From positions 224,009 to 288,008 of the forward strand of contig NZ_JAQAGZ010000008.1 in the NCBI RefSeq assembly GCF_027533625.1: a stretch of 64,000 nt of DNA, written 5' to 3'. This DNA comes from Paenibacillus gyeongsangnamensis (lineage in GTDB: Bacteria > Bacillota > Bacilli > Paenibacillales > NBRC-103111). Each line of letters begins with the position of its first letter. Within the stretch, counting starts at the first letter, position 1. The position numbers and the translations under genes were made by a program. Of the stretch, positions 32,010 through 40,700 are shown one piece after another. The notes beneath the pieces are model-generated. The model had not been told where the DNA came from. It saw only the letters and a program-made list of their open reading frames with translations, and did no database searches.

Positions 32010-33028
32010 ACGCCGCCTCCTTCAGGGGCCTGCGGCTTCGGATTCTGCCTCCCTGTTGTCTCGAGCAGCGGACCCCACCAATCTTTGCGGCCGGCATACC
32101 AGGCCACCGTCCGCTTCAGCCCCTCCTGCGCCGAATAGCGGGGCTGCCACCCCAGCTCCCGGCGCAGCTTGGAGGCGTCCATCGCGTACCTTCGGTCATG
32201 TCCGAGCCGATCCGCCACGTAGCGGATCAGCGATTCCGGCTTGCCCAGCTCTGCAAGTATGCTTTTTACAATCTCGATATTCGTCCGCTCGTTATTTCCC
32301 CCCACGTTGTACACCTGACCCGGGACGCCTTGCTCCAGCACCCGCTCGATGGCGGCGCAATGATCCTCCACATGGAGCCAGTCCCGGACGTTCAGCCCGT
32401 CTCCGTATACCGGCACTTCCCGGTTCCCCAGCGCACGGGTAATGACCATCGGAATGAGCTTCTCGGGATACTGATACGGCCCGTAATTGTTCGAACAGCG
32501 GGTGATGATCACGGGAAAGCCGTAGGTTTCAAAGTAGGCCCGCGCTAGCAGGTCGCTCCCTGCTTTGCTGGCCGCATACGGGCTGTTCGGCGCAAGCGGG
32601 GTATGCTCCGTGAAGAGCCCCGTCTCCCCCAGGCTGCCGTACACTTCGTCTGTCGATACGTGCACGAAACGCCGTACTCCATGCTGCCGGGCCGTCTCCA
32701 GAAGCGTTTGCGTCCCGAGTACATTCGTACGCACGAAGGCTTCCGGTTCCGATATGCTTCGGTCAACATGAGATTCCGCAGCGAAATGCACCACGGCGTC
32801 GACCGGTTCTTCCGCCAGCAGCTTCCGAAGCGCCCGGGAATCGGCGACATCCCCCTTCACGAAGCGATAATTCGGCAAATGGGCGACGGACGCGGCGCTC
32901 TCCGGATTTCCCGCATAAGTGAGCAGATCATAATTGATGAGACGGTCTTTCGGGTGCCGGCTCATCCAGTACAGCACGAAGTTGCTGCCGATAAAGCCCG
33001 CGCCTCCTGTGACTAGAAGTGTCGTCAT
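32006..33028 (-). CDS. rmlB: dTDP-glucose 4,6-dehydratase (RmlB)
   Basis: The 340-residue extended SDR carries LLVTGGAGFIGSNFV, HFAAESHVDRSI, VSTDEVYGSLGE, the YAASKAGSD catalytic motif and NNYGPYQYPEKLIP. All are diagnostic of RmlB, which oxidises and dehydrates dTDP-glucose to the 4-keto-6-deoxy sugar. It overlaps rmlA and rmlD by ATGA. It is equivalent to SpsJ in the Bacillus subtilis spore polysaccharide operon (family knowledge), which supports a spore-coat role for the cluster. Confidence 0.96.
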   Translation of the reverse strand: MTTLLVTGGAGFIGSNFVLYWMSRHPKDRLINYDLLTYAGNPESAASVAHLPNYRFVKGDVADSRALRKLLAEEPVDAVVHFAAESHVDRSISEPEAFVRTNVLGTQTLLETARQHGVRRFVHVSTDEVYGSLGETGLFTEHTPLAPNSPYAASKAGSDLLARAYFETYGFPVIITRCSNNYGPYQYPEKLIPMVITRALGNREVPVYGDGLNVRDWLHVEDHCAAIERVLEQGVPGQVYNVGGNNERTNIEIVKSILAELGKPESLIRYVADRLGHDRRYAMDASKLRRELGWQPRYSAQEGLKRTVAWYAGRKDWWGPLLETTGRQNPKPQAPEGGGV

Positions 33029-33747
33029 GGCTCCTCACGCTCCATCAGCCGGATCCCGGCCTCCAGCAGCGAACGGTGCGTTCCGGCGTCCGTCCACCAC
33101 CCCGACAGCAGGCTGTAGCCCAGCCGGCCTTCGGCGGCATAAACGTTGTTGACATCCGTGATCTCCAGCTCCCCTCGCGCCGAAGGCTTTAATGTACGTA
33201 TGATATCGAACACATCGGATTCATAGAGGTAAATGCCTGTGACGGCATACTTCGAGGGCGGCCGCTCCGGCTTCTCGAGAATGCGGGAAATCCGGCCGTT
33301 CACCAGCTCGGGTACGCCGTATCTGCCAGGATCGCCCACCTTTTTCAAGAACACATGTGCGCCTTTGTCATTATGCTCAAATGCTTTAACCGCTTCTTGC
33401 AGCGAATCCTCGAATAAGTTGTCTCCGAGCACCACCATCAGCTTCTCGCCGCAGCCCGCGAACGACTCCGCAAGACCCAGCGCTTGAGCGATGCCGCCTG
33501 CTTCCTCTTGAATCCGATAGCTGACCTGTAACCCCCAAGCCGCGCCGCTCCCGATGTATTCCGTATATAAACCGGCAGAGGGTTTGCCTATGACCAGCAG
33601 GATGTCCCGTATGCCGGCTTCGGCCATTTTGCACAGGGCGTAGTGGATCATCGGATATTTGCCGACCGGCAGCAAATGTTTGTTAAGGATCGTCGTCATC
33701 GGGCGCAGCCGCGTGCCGGTTCCGCCGGCCAAGAGAATGCCTTTCAT
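33025..33747 (-). CDS. rmlA: Glucose-1-phosphate thymidylyltransferase (RmlA), short form
   Basis: RmlA activates glucose-1-phosphate with dTTP. The 240-residue nucleotidyltransferase has KGILLAGGTGTRLRPMT, NKHLLPVGKYPMI, the Mg-binding VVLGDNLF and FLEKPE-like RILEKPERPPS. It is about 50 residues shorter than enterobacterial RmlA because it lacks the C-terminal allosteric segment, as in SpsI-type enzymes of spore formers. AAAGGGG precedes the ATG. It is the first gene of the rmlABDC-GT-GT-basic protein operon, with CATACTATA 58 bases upstream. Confidence 0.93.
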   Translation of the reverse strand: MKGILLAGGTGTRLRPMTTILNKHLLPVGKYPMIHYALCKMAEAGIRDILLVIGKPSAGLYTEYIGSGAAWGLQVSYRIQEEAGGIAQALGLAESFAGCGEKLMVVLGDNLFEDSLQEAVKAFEHNDKGAHVFLKKVGDPGRYGVPELVNGRISRILEKPERPPSKYAVTGIYLYESDVFDIIRTLKPSARGELEITDVNNVYAAEGRLGYSLLSGWWTDAGTHRSLLEAGIRLMEREEP

Positions 33748-33805
33748 TGCCTTACCCCTTTCTTACTCGAAATACGCTGCTCTAGTTGAATGAATGCTCT
33801 GCTGC

Positions 33806-33814
33806 TATAGTATG
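33806..33814 (-). promoter_or_regulatory. Sigma-K-like -10 box of the rml operon
   Basis: CATACTATA on the minus strand fits CATANNNTA. An AC lies 14 bases upstream, two short of the usual spacing. It is 58 bases before the rmlA start, leaving a longer leader than elsewhere. Confidence 0.45.
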
Positions 33815-34031
33815 CGCCCCCTGCGATTGTCTAGTGGACGAATACCATATCTCCCGGAAAATTGGCAGATGCCCCTGTCCAAGGAGGCCTGGGCTTGCTT
33901 CAGGCCAGATGAGGCGTCCATAGACAAGCGCGGGAATTTCATCCACAATTTACAAATTCATTTACTTTATTTTACAAAAATCGAATACAATGAAAGCTAG
34001 CTGTTAACTTATCGATAGGGAGTGTTCGGTA

Positions 34032-35387
34032 TTGGTTGCCATGAAGAAATTTTGGATATCCTGCGCTTTATCCTTGAGCATCGCCGCATCCGGTCTGCCG
34101 GTACAAAGCTTCGCTGCGGAAGCGGATGATGTGCCTCTGCGTTCGCTCGTGGAGCAATTGAACGGAACGCTCGGCTGGGATGCCGCGACCCGCAGTATTG
34201 AAGTGAACGTCGGCAACGATAAAGGATCGTTTAAGCTGGATTCGATGGACGCTTCCATTAAAGGACAGGCCGTCAAGCTGGATAAGAAGCCTTATCTCCA
34301 GAACGGCTCGACGCTCGTTTCCGCCGCCACGGCCGCGCAAATCAAGGAGGCCTTCAAAAAGGCGGACAAGCTGCTGTTCAGCTTCTCGACCGTAGGCGAT
34401 TCGCGCACCGAGCCCAACACTTGGGACGTGTCCGCCCAGGATAATAAATGGCTGGTCAACAGCAAGGTCATGACCCGCATGGCGAATGAAATGCGCGGGC
34501 AGCAGTCCAAGATGCTGTTTTTCAACGGCGACATGATCATGGGCTACACGCCGAATTCCGATGTAAACGTGCTCAACCGGCAATATGCCTTCTGGCGCGG
34601 ACTGGCGTCGACCATTTTTGAGAACGGCATGTATGTTTTCCCGGTGGCGGGCAATCATGAAGTGCAGGACCGCTATACGGACGAGAAGGGAAAAACCGTT
34701 AAGAAAGCGACAAAGGCCAACGAGGATACATGGCGCGATAACATGGAGGACGTCATTATCGACGAGAAGAGGTTTGCCGAAATTCTCGGCGAGCAGGTGA
34801 CCGGCTGGGATCCGAGCAATACGCCGAAGATCGGCATGGATAACATCACGACGGACCAGAAGCAGCTGTCTTACTCCTTCGACTACAAGGGCTCCCACTT
34901 TGCCATCATTAATACCGATCCGGCGGGCAACGACTCCCATGCTCCTACCGCATGGCTGAACAGCGATCTGGATAAGGCCAAAGCGCGCGGCATGAAGCAT
35001 TCGTTCGTCTTCGGGCATAAAATGGCGTACTACTATCAATTCGATCCGGCGAATCCGAAATCGGACGGTCTGGAAGTCGATAAAGCGGCGGCCGATGCGT
35101 TCTGGAAAGTGATTCAGGACCATAACGCGACTTATTTCTCCGGCCACGAGCATATCTTCAATATCAGCCAGCCGAACGGAGGCAAAGCGTATCAGGTGCT
35201 CGTCGGCTCCGGCGGTTCCCCATTCGAGGCGACGAAGCCGACCGGGAATCCGACCGACCGGATGTACGCCTGGGTCACCGTGAAGGTATACGAGAGCGGT
35301 AAGGTACATATCGACGCTTACGGCTTCGATGCTTTCTTCGGACCGACGCAAAATATCAAGAGCTGGGATCTGGAAAACGGCTTCTAA
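34032..35387 (+). CDS. Secreted calcineurin-like metallophosphoesterase with N-terminal stalk domain
   Basis: A signal peptide covers about residues 1-31 (KKFWISCALSLSIAASGL...SFAAEA). Residues of about 38-110 look like the copper-amine-oxidase-N/stalk domain (SLVEQLNGTLGWDAAT), common in Paenibacillus exoproteins. The phosphoesterase core then shows GDSR, FNGDM, GNHE, FGHKM and GHEH, the ordered metal ligands of the calcineurin fold; the first motif is GDSR rather than the usual GDxH. The substrate is unknown. TTG 34032 has GGGAGTG at seven bases; ATG 34041 is the alternative. It ends in two copies of the 101-bp repeat. Confidence 0.87.
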   Translation: MVAMKKFWISCALSLSIAASGLPVQSFAAEADDVPLRSLVEQLNGTLGWDAATRSIEVNVGNDKGSFKLDSMDASIKGQAVKLDKKPYLQNGSTLVSAATAAQIKEAFKKADKLLFSFSTVGDSRTEPNTWDVSAQDNKWLVNSKVMTRMANEMRGQQSKMLFFNGDMIMGYTPNSDVNVLNRQYAFWRGLASTIFENGMYVFPVAGNHEVQDRYTDEKGKTVKKATKANEDTWRDNMEDVIIDEKRFAEILGEQVTGWDPSNTPKIGMDNITTDQKQLSYSFDYKGSHFAIINTDPAGNDSHAPTAWLNSDLDKAKARGMKHSFVFGHKMAYYYQFDPANPKSDGLEVDKAAADAFWKVIQDHNATYFSGHEHIFNISQPNGGKAYQVLVGSGGSPFEATKPTGNPTDRMYAWVTVKVYESGKVHIDAYGFDAFFGPTQNIKSWDLENGF

Positions 35388-35390
35388 TTA

Positions 35391-35491
35391 CCAGGATAAA
35401 CGGCTACGCCGTCCTTGTCTTACAAGGACCAGCGCGTTTACCAAGGTTGATGCGAAGCTATAAGCTACGAAAACTTATAATTCTTATCAAC
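35391..35491. repeat. 101-bp repeat element, full copy 1 of a tandem pair
   Basis: The unit starts CCAGGATAAACGG and ends TTCTTATCAAC. Inside are GGATAAACG/CGTTTACC outer arms, a GGC-TAC-GCC mini-hairpin, a GTCCTTGTCTTACAAGGAC hairpin, and TATAAG/CTTATA further on, so the single strand can fold into several stems. No reading frame is carried. Confidence 0.88.
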
Positions 35492-35592
35492 CCAGGATAA
35501 ACGGCTACGCCGTTCTTGTCTTACAAGGACCAGCGCGTTTATCAAGGTTGATGCGAAGCTATAAGCTACGAAAACTTATAATTCTTATCAAC
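35492..35592. repeat. 101-bp repeat element, full copy 2 of a tandem pair
   Basis: It follows copy 1 without a spacer and differs from it by only two substitutions (GTTCTTGTC for GTCCTTGTC and TTTATC for TTTACC). That implies a recent tandem duplication. Confidence 0.88.
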
Positions 35593-35596
35593 TGAA

Positions 35597-35645
35597 AAAG
35601 AACCCGTTGAGGCTTGCGAACTGCCAAGCTTCTACGGGTTTCTTA
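35597..35645. terminator. Bidirectional terminator
   Basis: AACCCGT (35601-35607) pairs with ACGGGTT (35634-35640), with GAGGCTTG/CAAGCTTC inside. A T-rich run follows on the plus strand and GAAAAAG precedes it, serving the minus strand. Confidence 0.75.
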
Positions 35646-36348
35646 TTTCATCGGAACGGAGCCAGCTTCGGATGGGGGCAGCCGTGTGCTCAAGATTGGA
35701 ACGGCCGTCCGGAAGGATAAAGGGGACCTCCGTACGGAAATAATCGGCATGTCCGCCGATCAGCGATACGGCGCAAATCGTCGCCGGAGCCGTCCGGCGG
35801 GCGTTCCAGCGGGGCAGCCTCCCCCGCTCCCATCCTCCCCAGCTGCCCAGCCGGGTGACCGGATCGATGGAACGGCCTGCGGCGTTGACCCCGTAAAGAT
35901 ACAGGACGTCTTCCTTTAAATTGTCTGGAACCGCACAGCGGGGCGAACCGATCTGGATGACGCGTATCGGTGCGGCCCTGTCCGGTTTGAGAAGCGAGGC
36001 CGTCAGCACCGCCATCGCTCCGCCCGCGCTGTGCCCGCAAAGGATGAGCGCCTCCTCCGGCGGCGACGCTTCGGCGATCGCTTCGGCCATGAGCCGGGCT
36101 CTTCCAGCGGGAGCAGCCGATCCGGAGGTTCGCAAATCCGTGTACGCCTCAGGCAGCTGGCGGATCCAGTGCCGGCTCCAATCTCCGTAAGGAAACAGCA
36201 GCTCGGAACGCGTCTCGAAGCCCAGCTGAGCATAATGCTCCATCCAGTATCTCCTGAAGACTTCCATGAAAAGCGGCGCCGTCGCCACGCCGGCCAGACA
36301 ATAGAACGCGACTTTACGGCTGCCGGCCGGCTTGAACGCTCTCGACAT
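35632..36348 (-). CDS. Alpha/beta hydrolase, lipase (class 3)-like
   Basis: The nucleophile elbow LILCGHSAGGAMAV carries the catalytic Ser near residue 108, and a late GGHADYF could supply the His. The 238-residue protein has no signal peptide but a hydrophobic stretch at KVAFYCLAGVATAPLFMEVF. It was probably acquired as an intracellular lipase or esterase; the substrate is unknown. The ATG (AAAGGAT upstream) overlaps the M48 protease gene by 35 bases, so the two are cotranscribed. Its 3' end coincides with the bidirectional terminator. Confidence 0.75.
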   Translation of the reverse strand: MSRAFKPAGSRKVAFYCLAGVATAPLFMEVFRRYWMEHYAQLGFETRSELLFPYGDWSRHWIRQLPEAYTDLRTSGSAAPAGRARLMAEAIAEASPPEEALILCGHSAGGAMAVLTASLLKPDRAAPIRVIQIGSPRCAVPDNLKEDVLYLYGVNAAGRSIDPVTRLGSWGGWERGRLPRWNARRTAPATICAVSLIGGHADYFRTEVPFILPDGRSNLEHTAAPIRSWLRSDEIRNP

Positions 36349-37585
36349 ACAGGATCCTTTCCATGATGCTGGGGTGAGAGGAGGTAAAGAACCGGACCAG
36401 CGGCGGCGGGTTCACTTCGCCAAGCGATGAGGAGGCCAGCTTCTGGTACATCGTGACGGCCCCCGCCGTGCTTCCGATCAGCTTCAGCCCGTACACATCC
36501 GCCGCATGCTCGGCTTGTCTGGAGACGGCGTTCTCAATCGGGCTGGCGGCGAAGGAGAGCAGCGATAGCAGCAGCATGATTAACGGAAGCACAGACAGAT
36601 CGTGCAGCCTGCGGATGCCCGCCGCATCGCCCCAGCGCCGTACCGACCAGGGCAGGATGCGGCTTCCGAGCCAGAACAGCACGAACGACGAAGCGACGGC
36701 TCCGGCCGCGCTCCACTCCAGATGGTGCATGACGTAATGTCCCATCTCGTGAGCCATAATGAGCAGAATCTCCTGCTCGGTCATTTTCTTCAGCGTCGTA
36801 TCCCACAAGACGATGCGCAGGCTTCCTCCGATCCCATTGACATAGGCGTTGATCGAGTTTGTTTTCTGCGACATGTTCACTTCGTAGACGCGGTCCGCGG
36901 GAATGTGGGCCTGGGACGCTAGAGCAAGGATGCGCTGCTCCAATTGAGGGTCCGACAGCCGTGAAAACTGATTATACAGCGGATCGATGACAACCGGTTG
37001 GATATACATCAGGAACAGGGTGAACGGAACCGAGATCAGCCAAAGCTTAAGCCACCATCGTCCGCCGCGCCGCAGCAGCCAGAAGGCGACCGCCGCCCCG
37101 GCCAGAATCGTCAAGTAATTGATGCCGAAGCTGACCGCTTTATCGCGGAGCCAGCTGGGGATCGTTTGCGTAGAAATGCCGTAATGCCGCGATAAAGCGT
37201 AGCCGGTTATTCGCAGCGGCAGAAAGGCGACGAATACGGTAAGCTGCAGCCAGAGCAGGTAAACGGCGAATTGGACCGCCTTCGGCAGCCGGGTGCCTTC
37301 AAGCCGCCGCTGCCAGCCTCGGGCATACCCGCAGAAGAGCATGATCAGATAGATACCCCATTCCCACGGATAACTGACAAAATAGAGCCAGTTGCCCATC
37401 GCGGAGTAGGTCTTGCTCTGCTGAAGCTGCTCCGGCGTCAGGAAAACGGCAGGATCCGCTTCGGTGCCTTGCACAGAAGGCGGCACGGCATGACCGGACT
37501 CATACCAGAGGTACAAGCCGACAGCAGCGGCGTATATTAGAAGGAACAGAATGTATCTACGGACGAACGGGGGACGGCTGGACAT
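36314..37585 (-). CDS. M48 family integral membrane zinc metalloprotease (Ste24/CAAX protease 1-like)
   Basis: The zinc motif is H279-E-M-G-H283 (IMAHEMGHYVMHH), with the third ligand Glu in RQAEHAADVYG. Several transmembrane helices (about residues 10-27, 68-87, 105-125, 155-172, 180-198 and two after the active site) and the 423-residue length fit the Ste24/M48A layout better than HtpX (about 290). The role is likely membrane-protein quality control. AAAGGAGG lies just before the ATG. The lipase-like gene is coupled downstream. Confidence 0.9.
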   Translation of the reverse strand: MSSRPPFVRRYILFLLIYAAAVGLYLWYESGHAVPPSVQGTEADPAVFLTPEQLQQSKTYSAMGNWLYFVSYPWEWGIYLIMLFCGYARGWQRRLEGTRLPKAVQFAVYLLWLQLTVFVAFLPLRITGYALSRHYGISTQTIPSWLRDKAVSFGINYLTILAGAAVAFWLLRRGGRWWLKLWLISVPFTLFLMYIQPVVIDPLYNQFSRLSDPQLEQRILALASQAHIPADRVYEVNMSQKTNSINAYVNGIGGSLRIVLWDTTLKKMTEQEILLIMAHEMGHYVMHHLEWSAAGAVASSFVLFWLGSRILPWSVRRWGDAAGIRRLHDLSVLPLIMLLLSLLSFAASPIENAVSRQAEHAADVYGLKLIGSTAGAVTMYQKLASSSLGEVNPPPLVRFFTSSHPSIMERILYVESVQAGRQP

Positions 37586-37708
37586 GAAATCCTCCTTTGC
37601 AAGCTGCGTGAACTCGGAATATGGGATCGTTTGACCTTATCATACAATGTTCAGATCGGCGAAAACAACTTGGTCCCCTGCGGCTTGTGAAAGGATTCGC
37701 AGAAGCAC

Positions 37709-37736
37709 AAATAGCCGCCCGTGAGGGCGGCTATTT
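37709..37736 (-). terminator. Terminator of the giant repeat-protein gene
   Basis: A twelve-base-pair stem AAATAGCCGCCC/GGGCGGCTATTT with a four-base loop lies 24 bases past the stop codon. The T tract is short (TTTGTGCTT). Confidence 0.7.
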
Positions 37737-37759
37737 GGAGAAAACAGATAGCTAATGCG

Positions 37760-40700
37760 TTAATCCGATACCCGGCCGATCGCGATCCAGTTCACCAGAC
37801 CTTGCAGCTCCGGAGAGAACCTGCTGCGAACCACCTCAAGCGTAGCGCTGCCGGGTTGCTTTTCCTTCACGACGGCATAGCAGGCAGATTGATTGGTCGT
37901 AGCCACCAGCACGTATCCGTCGTCCGTAAATGGCCTCTCGAAGATCAGCTTCACTTCCGCTTTCTCTTCCTCTACCTTCAGAAGGAACATGCTGAGTCCG
38001 AACTGCTGGATGGTAGGCAGGGCAGCGGACGATTGCACCGGCTGGAACGTCAGATGCTTCAGGCCGATGGTCCGTTCGGTCAAATGCTCTGCGCCGACGC
38101 ATCCTTGCTGAAGGTGCGTTCCGTTAACGGAGCCTGCCTGCAAATGCGAGGCCCGGACGGCTTCCGTCTGCAAATGGGCGGCCGATACGCTGCCGAGGGC
38201 AAGATGCGCCGTACTTACGGCACCTTCCGCAAGTTGCTCGCTTCCTACTGCTCCCGGCGTCAGGTGCTCCGTGCTTACGGCTCCGGTTTGCAGGTGCTGA
38301 CCGCTTACCGAGACTGCAGACAATTGATCGCTTCCTACTGCGCCTGCCGCGAGGTGCGTCGTGCCTATGATTCCTTGCTGCAGATGCTGGCTGCTTACGG
38401 CTCCTTCTGACAGCTGATCGCTTCCTATTGCTCCCGCCTCAAGGTGCGTCATGCGTATCGCGCCGGCTTGCAGATGCTGGCTGCTTATGGCTCCTTCCGC
38501 TAGCTGCTCGCTTCCTACAGCGCCTGCCGCAAGGTGCTCCATGCCTACGGCGCCGGTTTGCAGATGCTGGCTGCTTACGGCTCCTTCCGCTAGCTGCTCG
38601 CTTCCTACAGCGCCTGCCGCAAAGTGCTCCATGCCTACGGCGCCGGTTTGCAGATGCTGGCTGCTTATTAAGCCTGCGGATAGTTGCTCGCTTCCTATGG
38701 CTCCAGGCGCTAGGTGTCCCAGGCTTACGGATCCGAGCTGCAGATGCTGACCGCTTACCGATCCTTCCGCTAGCTGTTCGCTTCCTACAGCGCCTGCCGC
38801 AAGGTGCTGCGTGTTTACGGCTCCGGACTGCAAATGCTCGCTGCTTACGGCACCTGCAGACAGTTGTTCGCCTCCTATGGCCCCAGGCTCTAGATGTCCC
38901 AGGCTTACGGATCCGAGCTGCAGATGCTGACCGCTTACCGATCCTACAGCTAGCTGCTCGCTTCCTACCGCTCCCGCCGCGAGGTGCTCCGTATTTATGG
39001 CTCCGGACTGCAAATGTTCGCTGCTTACGGTACCTGCAGACAGTTGTTCGCCTCCTATGACTCCCGGCGCTAGGTGTCCCAGGCTTACGGATCCGAGCTG
39101 CAGATGCTGACCGCTTACCGATCCTTCCGCTAGCTGCTCGCTTCCTACCGCTCCCGCTGCAAGGTGCGTCGTGCCTACGATTCCTGGCTGCAGATGCTGG
39201 CTGCTTACTGCCCCTTCCGACAACTGATCGTTTCCTACCGCTCCTACCGCAAGATGTATCGTGCTGACGATTCCTGGCTGTAGATGCTGGCTGCTTACTA
39301 TACCTTCAGACAGCTGCTCGCTTCCTATGATACCATGCGCTAGGTGCACCTTGCCTACGGCTCCGGCCTGCAGGTGCCGACCGCCTACCGCCCCTTCCGC
39401 TAGCTGTTCGCTTCCTACCGCGTCTGCCGCTAGGTGCGTCGTGCCTACGATTCCTGGCTGCAGATGCCGGCCGCTTACCGCCCCTTCCGCTAGCTGATCA
39501 CTTCCTACCGCGTCTGACGCTAGGTGCGTCGTGCCTACGATTCCCGGCTGCAGATGCTGGCCGCCTACCGCCCCTTCCGCTAGCTGTTCGCTTCCTACCG
39601 CGCCTACCGCTAGGTGCGTCGTGCCTACGATTCCTGGCTGCAGATGCTGGCCGCCTACCGCCCCTTCCGCTAGCTGTTCGCTTCCTACCGCGCCTACCGC
39701 TAGGTGCGTCGTGCCTACGATTCCTGGCTGCAGATGCTGGCCGCCTACCGCCCCTTCCGCTAGCTGTTCGCTTCCTACCGCGTCTGCCGCTAGGTGCGTC
39801 GTGCCTACGATTCCTGGCTGCAGATGCCGGCCGCTTACCGATCTTTCCGCTAGCTGCTCGCTTCCTACCGCGTCTGCCGTTAGGTGCGTCGTGCCTACGA
39901 TTCCTGGCTGCAGATGCTGGCCGCTTACCGCATCTTCCGCTAGCTGTTCGCTTCCTACGGCTCCTGCCTCAAGGTGCGTCGCGCCTACGATTCCTGGCTG
40001 CAGATGCTGGCCGCCTACCGCGCCTTCCGCTAGCTGTTCGTTTCCTACGGCTCCTGCCTCAAGGTGCGTCGCGCCTACGATTCCTGGCTGCAGATGCTGA
40101 CCGCTCACCGCGCCTTCCGCTAGCTGTTCGCTTCCTACCGCACCTACTGTTAAGTGCTCCGTTCCTACTGCACCAGCCTGCAAGTGCTGGCCAATAACCG
40201 CGCCTTCCGCTAGCTGTTCGCTTCCTACCGCACCTGCAGTTAAGTGCTCCGTTCCTACTGCTCCGGCTTGCAGGTGCTGACCGCTCACCGCGCCTTCCGC
40301 TAGCTGTTCGCTCCCTACCGCTCCCGCGGTTAGGTGCCCGGCGCTCACCGCCCCGGTTTGCAAATGCTGTCCGCTTACGACTCCCTCTTTCAGCTGATCG
40401 CTCCCTACCGCGCCTGCGGTCAGGTGGCACGTGCTCACCGCGCCGGCTTGCAGGTGCTGACTGCTTACCGAGCCGTCCGTCAGCTGCTTGCTTCCGACGG
40501 ACCCTACTTTTAAATGGGCTGCCGTTACCGAGCTGGGGGCCAGCTGCTGGCTTCCCACGGATCCCGCAGTCAAATGCACTGCGCTGATGATCCCCCCTTG
40601 CAAGTGCACTCCTTTCACGGCGCTTGCGCCAAGCTGCTCGCTTCCTACGGCACCTATAGCCAGATGCGTTGCGCGCACGATGCCCGATTGCAAATGATCT

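Noticed and set aside
34068..35351. 427-codon open frame antisense to the metallophosphoesterase
   Set aside because: It has no start signals or family features. The sense frame has a signal peptide and ordered metal motifs.
35391..35592. 101-bp repeats as insertion sequences
   Set aside because: They are too short, have no transposase frame, and no flanking target duplication could be recognised.
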